From: Candidatus Woesearchaeota archaeon
GTDB taxonomy: Archaea > Nanobdellota > Nanobdellia > Woesearchaeales > DSVV01
Direction of reading: 5' to 3'
DNA length: 11,555 nt
Assembly (NCBI GenBank): GCA_016215305.1
Contig: JACRKI010000172.1
Location: forward strand, 1 to 11,555
Shown: piece by piece, positions 1 through 5,268 of the stretch
Position numbering within the stretch: the first letter of the stretch is position 1
Layout: every line of letters begins with the position of its first letter
Notes under the pieces: generated by a model
The model's database searches: none
What the model was told of the DNA's origin: nothing
What the model saw: the letters and a program-made list of their open reading frames with translations, nothing else
Made by a program: the position numbers and the translations under genes

Positions 1-493
1 GGAATTGCCAGCGGACAAATGCGTCATAATGAGGATTCAGGGAGGTTGTAAAGAAATTTCTGCGCCAGTCAATGGAGAATCCCATTTGTTTGAAATCTTT
101 TTCAAATTCAGGGGCGAAAAATTCAAGCCAGTATGCAGGATGTTCAAATGCAGGGAATTGCTCGTCAGTAATGCCCATGTCTTTCATGATTTTGATTTGT
201 TTTTCTTCTCGTTCTTTGACGCGCTTTGCAGCGGCGATGATGGGGCTTCCTGTTGCGTGCCATCCTTGGGGAAAAAGAACATTGTATCCTTGCAATCGTT
301 TGTAGCGCGCGAATGCTTCGACGCGCATAATTGTATAAAGATGTCCTATATGTGGAAATGCGTTAATGTATGGATAGGGAAATGTGCAGAAGAATTTCTT
401 TTTGTCAATATTGGATTTTGCATCTGCTTCAAAGACCTTTGCCTCTTCCCAGCGTGTTTGCCATTTCTTTTCCATTGCTTGTGTGTCGAGCAT
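1..493 (-). CDS. leuS: Leucyl-tRNA synthetase, archaeal type, N-terminal part (cut by window start)
   Basis: Class I aminoacyl-tRNA synthetase that charges tRNA-Leu with leucine in the cytoplasm. The 164 visible residues are the start of the catalytic Rossmann fold. FPYPYINAFPHIGHLYT (about 38-54) contains the class I HIGH signature at 48-51, followed by GWHATGSPI (77-85), which binds the leucyl-adenylate. The later PEYWLE-like segment and GFSIDWRRNFFTT (138-150) match archaeal/eukaryotic LeuRS rather than the bacterial form. The rest of the protein, normally about 900 residues or more in total, lies beyond the left edge. The ATG at 491-493 is chosen because a TATA element lies about 27 bp upstream. 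A second in-frame ATG at 473-475 (residue 7) is possible but less likely. The leucine specificity and archaeal type are recognised from family knowledge; the motifs are read directly. Confidence 0.96.
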   Translation of the reverse strand, partial: MLDTQAMEKKWQTRWEEAKVFEADAKSNIDKKKFFCTFPYPYINAFPHIGHLYTIMRVEAFARYKRLQGYNVLFPQGWHATGSPIIAAAKRVKEREEKQIKIMKDMGITDEQFPAFEHPAYWLEFFAPEFEKDFKQMGFSIDWRRNFFTTSLNPHYDAFVRWQF

Positions 494-515
494 GAAAAAG
501 GAAAGAAGTATTGTC

Positions 516-524
516 TTTATATAA
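516..524 (-). promoter_or_regulatory. TATA box of leuS
   Basis: On the minus strand this reads TTATATAAA, centred about 27 bp before the leuS ATG. That spacing would put the transcription start at or next to the start codon, giving a leaderless mRNA. No Shine-Dalgarno sequence precedes the ATG, which agrees. Confidence 0.7.
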
Positions 525-628
525 TTTTGGACATGAAGGAGCAAGAATACGCGAACCTATTGGTAAAATACCCGCACCAGCAACGCAAAAAAACGCTAAG
601 CAACGCTAAGGTATCTTTATGGAAGTAT

Positions 629-671
629 TATTTCTTGATGAAAATATTTCAAAATAATTATCGAAGAAATA
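629..671. repeat. Nested AT-rich inverted repeat between the GNAT gene and leuS
   Basis: The outer arms TATTTCTT (629-636) and AAGAAATA (664-671) enclose an inner inverted repeat TGAAA-ata-TTTCA (639-651). It lies downstream of the GNAT gene and upstream of the leuS promoter, both on the minus strand, so it could help end the upstream transcript. In this AT-rich sequence such arms also arise by chance. The rest of 494-742 holds only a duplicated AACGCTAAG (592-600, 602-610) and no recognisable gene. Confidence 0.3.
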
Positions 672-742
672 GATACAAATTATAGTGTTCGTCAGACATT
701 GTAAGGCGAATCTAAAGCGAGGCTAGTTCGTGTAAAGAAAAA

Positions 743-1117
743 CTAGGTGACTCCATAAACAATAGTATACAATTTTCTTCTGATCTCTTCAAATTCATTT
801 TTCGAAATTTCTTTTCCGTCCTGTTTTTGTCTTTCAAAAGATGTGGTTAATATTTTCGTTCCAAATCCTTTTCCGCGTAATTCTTCTTTGACTGCAAAAT
901 GGTCAATAAAAATAAATGTACCCAGATCCCATGTACTAAAAAGTCCAACAAACTCTTTCTCTTCAAGAACTGCAAAAAGTGTATACTCTTTTTTTCTGAG
1001 AATTTTTTTTAGTTGGAGAAGATTTCTTCTTTCATCACTGGGAAAAGCAGCTTCATATAACAACCAGAGAGACTGAAAGAAACTATCTGTTGTATTTTTG
1101 ACAAGATGGAATTCCAT
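743..1117 (-). CDS. GNAT-family N-acetyltransferase, C-terminally short
   Basis: A 124-residue protein of the GCN5-related N-acetyltransferase superfamily, whose members transfer an acetyl group from acetyl-CoA to an amine. The N-terminal part (YEAAFPSDERR, 21-31) resembles a common GNAT subfamily. FIDHFAVKEELRGKGFGTKIL (70-90) is motif A, with the pyrophosphate-binding R-G-K-G-F-G loop at 81-86. GNAT domains usually run about 40 residues further, through the last beta strands and the G-F-Y-x-x-x-G-F-type segment. Here the protein ends soon after motif A in an unfamiliar tail. The other two frames downstream do not restore the missing part, so a simple single frameshift is not evident. The ATG is supported by a TATA element 25 bp upstream. 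The substrate is unknown. It may be a shortened functional enzyme or a decaying gene. Confidence 0.75.
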   Translation of the reverse strand: MEFHLVKNTTDSFFQSLWLLYEAAFPSDERRNLLQLKKILRKKEYTLFAVLEEKEFVGLFSTWDLGTFIFIDHFAVKEELRGKGFGTKILTTSFERQKQDGKEISKNEFEEIRRKLYTIVYGVT

Positions 1118-1137
1118 GTTCTAATTATTTCTTTCTG

Positions 1138-1146
1138 TTTTAAAAA
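1138..1146 (-). promoter_or_regulatory. TATA-like box of the GNAT gene
   Basis: It reads TTTTTAAAA on the minus strand, centred about 25 bp before the ATG at 1117, the same spacing as the other leaderless genes here. It is less canonical than the others. Confidence 0.45.
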
Positions 1147-1204
1147 TGTTCAGTTGTTTCTTTGAAGAATCAATCTCTTGAGAACATCTTTCAATAAGTT
1201 CAAT

Positions 1205-1966
1205 TTATAATATTGCATTGTAAATTGATTTTATTAATTCTCTCGGATGAGAAGATTTCTCGATGGCATCTCCAATGATTATGACGTTTGCCCCTGCACC
1301 AACTATTTTTCTAGCTTCTTCAGGAGTTTTAATCCCGCCACCTACAGTAATAATGCCATCAAAATGATGACGGCATGCAGCGATAATCTCAGAAGAGACA
1401 GGATATTGTGCACCAGATCCTGCTTCAAGAGAAAGGGTTTGGAATCGTAAAAGGTTTGCAAGTTTAGTGTATCTTTCTGCAGAACCAACATTCCTTATAA
1501 CATCTGGCTGAAGAACCAGTCCAACTGTTGTTTGATCTGCAGGAGAAGTGAGAAGATATGCAGTGGGAACAGGAATAATCTCATGGGATTGAACAAAATC
1601 AATAGACTTATATAAAAAATCGTAATGAAAATACGAGAGACTTGCATTAATGCAAAATGGAAAGACAGCATATTTGGCATACTTGCTAAATGTTGTATGA
1701 GATGAAGGCACAAGTCCAATTCTTTTCTGAGGGTATCCTTTTTCTATAAGCATTTTTATTACCTTATCCATAGATTGTTCTGTAACTCCTGTTGAACCTC
1801 CTATAAGAATGGAAGTGAAATATTCTTGTGCAGCAACAACATCATCAAGATGTCTTTTATGTTCTTCATCAGGATCAAGCCATATATGTGATTTATCAGG
1901 GTCAATAATAATCATAAATCCGCGATCTCTTTTTAGTTCAGGAAATAAATCAGGAAGCGTGTTCAT
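1205..1966 (-). CDS. Geranylgeranylglyceryl phosphate synthase (archaeal ether lipid synthesis)
   Basis: A TIM-barrel prenyltransferase, 253 residues, that joins a polyprenyl diphosphate (geranylgeranyl in archaea) to sn-glycerol-1-phosphate. This makes the first ether bond of archaeal membrane lipids. Family motifs in order: IDPDK (21-25), the GGSTG phosphate loop (56-60), IPVPTAYLL (131-139), LEAGSGA (180-186) and VGGGIKTPEEAR (208-219), followed by AGANVIIIGDAIE. The middle is divergent: where relatives have F-P-G-S/N and then a L-L-N-S-like segment, this one reads LVPSSHTTFSKYA (85-97) and CINASLSYF (105-113). The length is normal. The start overlaps the end of the upstream nucleotidyltransferase by 17 bp, so the two are very probably translated from one mRNA; a GGAGG at 1979-1983 lies 12 nt before the ATG. 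The superfamily is certain; the prenyl chain length is not shown by the sequence. Confidence 0.9.
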   Translation of the reverse strand: MNTLPDLFPELKRDRGFMIIIDPDKSHIWLDPDEEHKRHLDDVVAAQEYFTSILIGGSTGVTEQSMDKVIKMLIEKGYPQKRIGLVPSSHTTFSKYAKYAVFPFCINASLSYFHYDFLYKSIDFVQSHEIIPVPTAYLLTSPADQTTVGLVLQPDVIRNVGSAERYTKLANLLRFQTLSLEAGSGAQYPVSSEIIAACRHHFDGIITVGGGIKTPEEARKIVGAGANVIIIGDAIEKSSHPRELIKSIYNAIL

Positions 1967-2786
1967 TTTTTTCTATTGCCTCCATAAAATGATCATAGTG
2001 TTCTTGAATTGCACGAAGTTGTTCTGGACGATCAAATTCTATGCCCAGTCGAATGTCATCTATTGGATGCAAAACAGTAGGAATTTGAAAGAACGCAGAG
2101 AGGATAGTGCTACACTCTTGTAAAGTTGGCTTTGAAGATAATCCTCGTGAAGACAAGGCAAGTTTTGTTACCGAAAGTGCAGTTCTGAGGTTGAGACAGC
2201 AAAGCAATCCTGCTGTTGTTTTGCCTAAATCTTTCCAACCATACATCAAACTCTTTTTTTCAAAAAAAAGATTGATGTTTCTATAAACAGTTTCAGGAAT
2301 TGCTTCTCTTGCTCGAAGATAAAAAATAGTTCCATGCGCCCAGTCTGTTTCTCGCGAGCTATAAAAGTGATAAGGATAAATATCCAAGAGCGGTTGAAAT
2401 GCTTTTCTTCTCACAACAGGAATAACTAGTAGTTGGTCCTCATTCCTTCGAATCATGGTTGCATCATCTAAAAAAGGATCTATTGCAGATGAAGCGATAA
2501 AGGGACAATCAGCATATGCAAGAACAAAATCCCCTCTTCCTCCAAAGAAGTTCACACCTGCTTTGACACTCTCTCCAAAATAAGGGGAAGCAGGAAGTGA
2601 AGGAACTTTTGGATTTTGATATTCCCTGGAAACAATTGCAACAGATCTCTCAACAGATCGAGAACCACAAAATGCATCAACAACTGTTTCAAGGGTTGTT
2701 TTACCATGAATAGATATAGCTGGCTTAGGAATCTGGTTTGAACCTAATCTTTCTCCCCTTCCACCGGCAAGTATAATTCCATACAT
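1950..2786 (-). CDS. MobA/IspD-like nucleotidyltransferase (sugar- or alcohol-phosphate NTP transferase)
   Basis: A 278-residue protein of the GT-A-like nucleotidyltransferase fold. The N-terminus MYGIILAGGRGERLG (1-15) is the nucleotide-binding L-A-G-G-x-x-x-R-x-G loop, followed by the lysine signature PKP (20-22). YADCPFI (91-97) supplies the metal-binding aspartate (D93) of the MobA group. Near the C-terminus, GIEFDRPEQLRAI (248-260) resembles the D-x-D-T-P-E-D-L-like segment of these enzymes. The part between about 130 and 230 is unfamiliar, so the substrate cannot be assigned. The ATG at 2786 is preferred over a TTG one codon earlier because a TATA element sits 26 bp upstream. It overlaps the GGGP synthase gene by 17 bp, which suggests a role in lipid or polar headgroup synthesis, for example activating an alcohol phosphate. 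That role is inference only. Confidence 0.78.
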   Translation of the reverse strand: MYGIILAGGRGERLGSNQIPKPAISIHGKTTLETVVDAFCGSRSVERSVAIVSREYQNPKVPSLPASPYFGESVKAGVNFFGGRGDFVLAYADCPFIASSAIDPFLDDATMIRRNEDQLLVIPVVRRKAFQPLLDIYPYHFYSSRETDWAHGTIFYLRAREAIPETVYRNINLFFEKKSLMYGWKDLGKTTAGLLCCLNLRTALSVTKLALSSRGLSSKPTLQECSTILSAFFQIPTVLHPIDDIRLGIEFDRPEQLRAIQEHYDHFMEAIEKNEHAS

Positions 2787-2808
2787 CAAAGAGAGGTTTC
2801 ATTTTCTC

Positions 2809-2816
2809 TATTAATA
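2809..2816 (-). promoter_or_regulatory. TATA-like box of the nucleotidyltransferase-GGGPS unit
   Basis: TATTAATA, itself palindromic, is centred about 26 bp before the ATG at 2786. It stands immediately beside the inverted repeat at 2822-2842. Confidence 0.5.
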
Positions 2817-2821
2817 GCTAA

Positions 2822-2842
2822 GTTGTTACTTATGATAACAAC
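2822..2842. promoter_or_regulatory. Perfect inverted repeat between two divergent promoters; candidate operator
   Basis: GTTGTTA (2822-2828) and TAACAAC (2836-2842) form a perfect 7-bp dyad with a 7-bp spacer. It lies between the TATA boxes of the nucleotidyltransferase unit (2809-2816) and the regulator gene (2844-2851), directly where TFB would contact DNA for the latter. A dimeric winged-helix protein bound here could control both directions. The obvious candidate is the adjacent TrmB-family regulator, but that is inferred from position only. Confidence 0.5.
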
Positions 2843-2843
2843 A

Positions 2844-2851
2844 TTTATATT
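2844..2851 (+). promoter_or_regulatory. TATA box of the TrmB-family regulator
   Basis: TTTATATT is centred about 26 bp before the GTG at 2874. It lies downstream of two earlier in-frame start codons (TTG 2823, ATG 2832), which argues against those starts. Confidence 0.6.
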
Positions 2852-2873
2852 TCGAGGAAAATTTCTCATCTTA

Positions 2874-3590
2874 GTGAAAGAAAAACTTATCTTTGCTGGA
2901 CTTTCTAGGAGAGAAGCAGAAATATATGAAACGCTTCTCAAAAAAAGACAGGCAACCGCGAATGAAGTTGCAAAAGCGAGTTCCATTGAAAGAACAGTTG
3001 CATATAACACACTGAATAAACTTATAGAAAAAGGATTTGTGAGTTATATCAACAAAGAAAAGAAGAGATATTATTTTACAACTTCTGCAGAAAATCTGCT
3101 TGTCGGATGGAGAGAAAAGCAGAGTATAATTGAAGCTCTTGTCAAGGATATAAAAACAATGGTTCCAGGGTCAGAAATAAAACCTATGATTCAAATTTAT
3201 GAAGGAAAAGAAGGTCTTAAAGTACTTTATGAAATTGCATTGCAATACAAAAATGCAACTTTTTATTCTATGGGGGTGACTGGAAAAAGTTTGGATATTC
3301 TTGGGCTTTCATTTCGAAACATTGCAGCAAGAGCAGGGAAGAATAAAGTAAAATTAAAGATTATTGCAAATCCTGAAGCAAGAGGACATCGTTTTACGAA
3401 AGAGAAGATTGTGGAGACAAGATATGCGCAGAGGAAATACAAAAGCGCAGTTACTACAAGTATCTTTGGAGAATATGTTGTTCTTAATCTCACAGAAAAG
3501 CCAGTTATGGTTCTTATTCATAGTAAAGAAATGGCAACAGCATATAGAAATTATTTTTCTGTTCTCTGGGATTATGCAACCAAAAAATAA
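2874..3590 (+). CDS. TrmB-family winged-helix transcriptional regulator
   Basis: A 238-residue DNA-binding regulator of the archaeal TrmB family. Residues 1-65 form the winged helix-turn-helix: GLSRREAEIYETLL (9-22), then TANEVAKASSIERTVAYNTLNKLIEKGFV (28-56) with its recognition helix around 38-50. A short coiled-coil-like linker (about 72-97) follows. The C-terminal domain opens with the characteristic MIQIYEGKEGLKVLYE (105-120) and ends with SIFGEYVVLNLTEKPVMVLI and RNYFSVLWDYA, typical of the effector/dimerisation part. It lacks the long sugar-binding extension of Thermococcus TrmB, so the effector is unknown. The GTG at 2874 is chosen because the TATA box sits 26 bp upstream and because family proteins begin right there. 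It is divergent from the nucleotidyltransferase-GGGPS unit and separated from it by a candidate operator, so it may control that unit and itself. It converges on guaB with a 10-bp gap. Confidence 0.87.
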   Translation: MKEKLIFAGLSRREAEIYETLLKKRQATANEVAKASSIERTVAYNTLNKLIEKGFVSYINKEKKRYYFTTSAENLLVGWREKQSIIEALVKDIKTMVPGSEIKPMIQIYEGKEGLKVLYEIALQYKNATFYSMGVTGKSLDILGLSFRNIAARAGKNKVKLKIIANPEARGHRFTKEKIVETRYAQRKYKSAVTTSIFGEYVVLNLTEKPVMVLIHSKEMATAYRNYFSVLWDYATKK

Positions 3591-3600
3591 TAATATTTTT

Positions 3601-5043
3601 CTATTTCTCCTCAATATCGTGCGGTTTGCTCTCTCGCATACCAGCTGTAGTAATCCGAACAAAAGAGGCATTCTGTTGCATCTCAATAATGTTGGAAGCA
3701 CCGCAATAACTCATCCCAGATCGTAACCCATTCACCAACTCTGCAGCAACTTCGATCACGCTTCCTTTGTACGGCACATAGCCGGCAACTCCTTCAGGAG
3801 TATAATCAATTTTTTCTTTGATGATCTTTCCAGTTTCTCTTTCTCGACGAGAATGATTCGCTTCTGCGCTTGCGCTTCCGCGATATTCTTTAAAGCGCTT
3901 CCCGTGGCGAAGAACAACATTGCCAGGGCTTTCATCAGTTCCTGCAAACATGCTGCCGCACATAATTGTCTGTGCGCCCGCGGCGAGTGCTTTTGCGGCA
4001 TCACCGCTATTTTTCACGCCGCCATCTGCCATGACAGGAATGCTATATTTTCGCGCAACAGCAACTGCGTCGAGAACAGCAGTGAGTTGGGGAACGCCGG
4101 ATCCGGCAACAACGCGGGTGATGCAGCCTGCGCCAGGTCCAACTCCTACTTTTATTCCATCAGCGCCTGCTTGAATCAATGCTTCGCACCCTGCAGCTGT
4201 TGCAACATTTCCTGCAATGAGTTGCACAAAGGGATATCGTTCTTTAATTCCTTTGACAGTAGAAAGCGCAAGGTCGCTGTGGCCATGCGCAATGTCAACG
4301 ACAAGAACATCAGTTCCTTCGCGAAGCAGCGCGTCAACTCTTTCAAGGTAGCCTTCTTTGACTCCGACTGCTGCGCCAACTAAAAGTCGTCCTTTCGCGT
4401 CGCGGGAAGCGTCTTTGTATCTGTATGTGTCAAGAATATCTTTTGCAGTAATCAGACCGCGAATTGTGCCATCAGCGTCAACAAGGGGTAGTTTCTCAAT
4501 TTTATGTTTGTGCATAATTTCTTTTGCTTCACTTCGCCGCGTTCCAGAAGGAGCAACAATTGCTTTTTCTTTGGGAGTCATAACTTCTCGAACAAGTTTG
4601 GAAAAATTTGTTTCAAACAAAATGTCTCGTTGGGTGAGAATGCCTGTAAATTTGCCTTCGTAATTCGTGACAAGCAATCCTTTAATGCCAACTTGCTCCA
4701 TTGTTTGCAGTGCCTCCTCAACAGTTTTCATTTCATCAATTGTCAACGGTGCATCGATGACATAGCTTGTGGAGCGTTTGACTTTGCGAATTTCCGCGCA
4801 TTGTTCCTCGAGGGACATGAATTGGTGAATGATGCCGATGCCGCCGTGTCGTGCCATGGCAATAGCCATTTTGGATTCAGTGACAGTGTCCATGTTTGCG
4901 GAAACGAGAGGAATATTCAAAGAAAGAGTTTTGGTGAGTTGTGTTTTGACATCGCACTCGCGTCTGCTTTTGACGTGAGAGTGTTTGGGAACAAGAAGCA
5001 CATCGTCATAACTTAATCCAAGTGGAATCTCCAAAATTGTCAC
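3601..5043 (-). CDS. guaB: IMP dehydrogenase
   Basis: Oxidises IMP to XMP with NAD+, the committed step of guanine nucleotide synthesis, as a cytoplasmic oligomer. The 480-residue reading shows the N-terminal SYDDVLLVP (11-19), NIPLVSANMDTVTE (43-56), and two CBS domains (about 93-205, including GLLVTNYEGKFTGILTQRD and KLPLVDADGTIRGLITAKD). It continues with VVDIAHGHS (248-256), the catalytic loop GVGPGAGCITR with nucleophile Cys307, PVMADGGVKNSGDAAKALAAGA (336-357) and VPYKG (423-427). GVPQL after the loop favours IMP dehydrogenase over GMP reductase. The mobile flap between YRG (387-389) and PEGV lacks the usual Arg-Tyr pair. The start is uncertain: GTG at 5043 gives 480 residues. A TTG at 5034 gives 477 residues and has a perfect GAGGTGA Shine-Dalgarno 5 nt upstream. 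Confidence 0.94.
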   Translation of the reverse strand: MTILEIPLGLSYDDVLLVPKHSHVKSRRECDVKTQLTKTLSLNIPLVSANMDTVTESKMAIAMARHGGIGIIHQFMSLEEQCAEIRKVKRSTSYVIDAPLTIDEMKTVEEALQTMEQVGIKGLLVTNYEGKFTGILTQRDILFETNFSKLVREVMTPKEKAIVAPSGTRRSEAKEIMHKHKIEKLPLVDADGTIRGLITAKDILDTYRYKDASRDAKGRLLVGAAVGVKEGYLERVDALLREGTDVLVVDIAHGHSDLALSTVKGIKERYPFVQLIAGNVATAAGCEALIQAGADGIKVGVGPGAGCITRVVAGSGVPQLTAVLDAVAVARKYSIPVMADGGVKNSGDAAKALAAGAQTIMCGSMFAGTDESPGNVVLRHGKRFKEYRGSASAEANHSRRERETGKIIKEKIDYTPEGVAGYVPYKGSVIEVAAELVNGLRSGMSYCGASNIIEMQQNASFVRITTAGMRESKPHDIEEK

Positions 5044-5046
5044 CTC
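5040..5046 (-). promoter_or_regulatory. Strong Shine-Dalgarno sequence that may set the guaB start at TTG 5034
   Basis: The minus strand reads GAGGTGA, a full match to the archaeal anti-Shine-Dalgarno, with 5 nt before an in-frame TTG (5034-5032). The GTG codon used for the longer reading lies inside this motif. It is an unusual case where the ribosome site and a start candidate overlap. Confidence 0.55.
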
Positions 5047-5051
5047 TGCGA

Positions 5052-5089
5052 TAAAATTCTCACATTCGCTTCGCTCATGAAGAATTTTA
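5052..5089. repeat. Inverted repeat across the guaB transcription start region
   Basis: The arms TAAAATTCT (5052-5060) and AGAATTTTA (5081-5089) are a perfect 9-bp inverted repeat with a 20-nt spacer; a partial CAT/ATG match lies inside. The predicted guaB start (about 26 bp from its TATA box) falls near 5069, inside the spacer. A DNA operator is therefore more plausible than an RNA hairpin. Confidence 0.45.
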
Positions 5090-5090
5090 C

Positions 5091-5099
5091 TTTATATCT
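5091..5099 (-). promoter_or_regulatory. TATA box of guaB
   Basis: Reads AGATATAAA on the minus strand, about 52 bp before the GTG at 5043. Unlike most neighbours, guaB would have a leader of about 25-35 nt, consistent with its Shine-Dalgarno sequence. Confidence 0.6.
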
Positions 5100-5145
5100 T
5101 CGTTTAGAAAGAGTTGTTCTTTCCGAATAATGCTGTCTTTCAAAG

Positions 5146-5153
5146 TTTATATT
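5146..5153 (+). promoter_or_regulatory. Possible distal TATA box upstream of ackA
   Basis: TTTATATT on the plus strand is the same octamer as the regulator gene's TATA box at 2844-2851. A start 26 bp downstream would fall near 5175, at the beginning of the 21-bp inverted repeat. A transcript from here would open with that hairpin before reaching ackA. Confidence 0.35.
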
Positions 5154-5169
5154 GTTTGTTGTTCTGTAA

Positions 5170-5229
5170 AGAGAATTTTAGAAAAAATCACCTGCTAAAA
5201 ACCAGAAAGTGATTTTTTCAAAATTCTCT
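5170..5229. repeat. Long near-perfect inverted repeat upstream of ackA
   Basis: Left arm 5170-5191 (begins AGAGAATTTTA, ends AAAATCAC) and right arm 5209-5229 (begins GTGATTTTTTC, ends ATTCTCT) pair over 21 bp. The only defect is a single extra A at 5180. The 17-nt spacer contains a small CTG/CAG dyad. The repeat ends 11 bp before the proximal ackA TATA box. It could be an operator, a leader hairpin, or a relic of a small inserted element. Confidence 0.75.
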
Positions 5230-5239
5230 AAAGAAATCA

Positions 5240-5247
5240 TTAAATAC
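5240..5247 (+). promoter_or_regulatory. Proximal TATA-like box of ackA
   Basis: TTAAATA-type element (5240-5247) centred about 26 bp before the ackA ATG, giving a leaderless transcript. No Shine-Dalgarno sequence lies before the ATG. Confidence 0.5.
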
Positions 5248-5268
5248 CAGCGAAACAAGAAAACAATA

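Noticed and set aside
592..610. AACGCTAAG direct repeat, considered as the start of a repeat array
   Set aside because: Only two adjacent copies exist and no regular spacers follow, so it is neither a CRISPR array nor a tandem array.
5..685. Long plus-strand open frame covering leuS and its upstream region
   Set aside because: It is antisense to the clear leuS coding sequence, has no recognisable family, and runs through the leuS promoter. Its translation looks like a reverse-frame shadow.
694..746. Possible tRNA or terminator suggested by TTCG-containing bases and a CTAGTT/AACTAG dyad
   Set aside because: No T-arm consensus, acceptor stem or anticodon arm can be assembled. The 6-bp dyad has a 12-nt loop and overlaps a stop codon, which is too weak to call.
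1127..1204. In-frame, coding-like stretch after the GGGPS stop codon (begins I-E-L-I-E-R-C)
   Set aside because: GGGPS already has its normal length and C-terminal end, the stretch has no good start codon, and part of it holds the GNAT promoter. Readthrough is not supported.
2823..2873. Upstream TTG/ATG starts for the TrmB-family regulator
   Set aside because: They precede or overlap the TATA box and candidate operator; the GTG at 2874 matches both the promoter spacing and the family's N-terminus.
5209..5268. Upstream in-frame GTG start for ackA
   Set aside because: It lies inside the right arm of the inverted repeat, upstream of the proximal TATA box. It would add 20 residues before the family's normal N-terminus.
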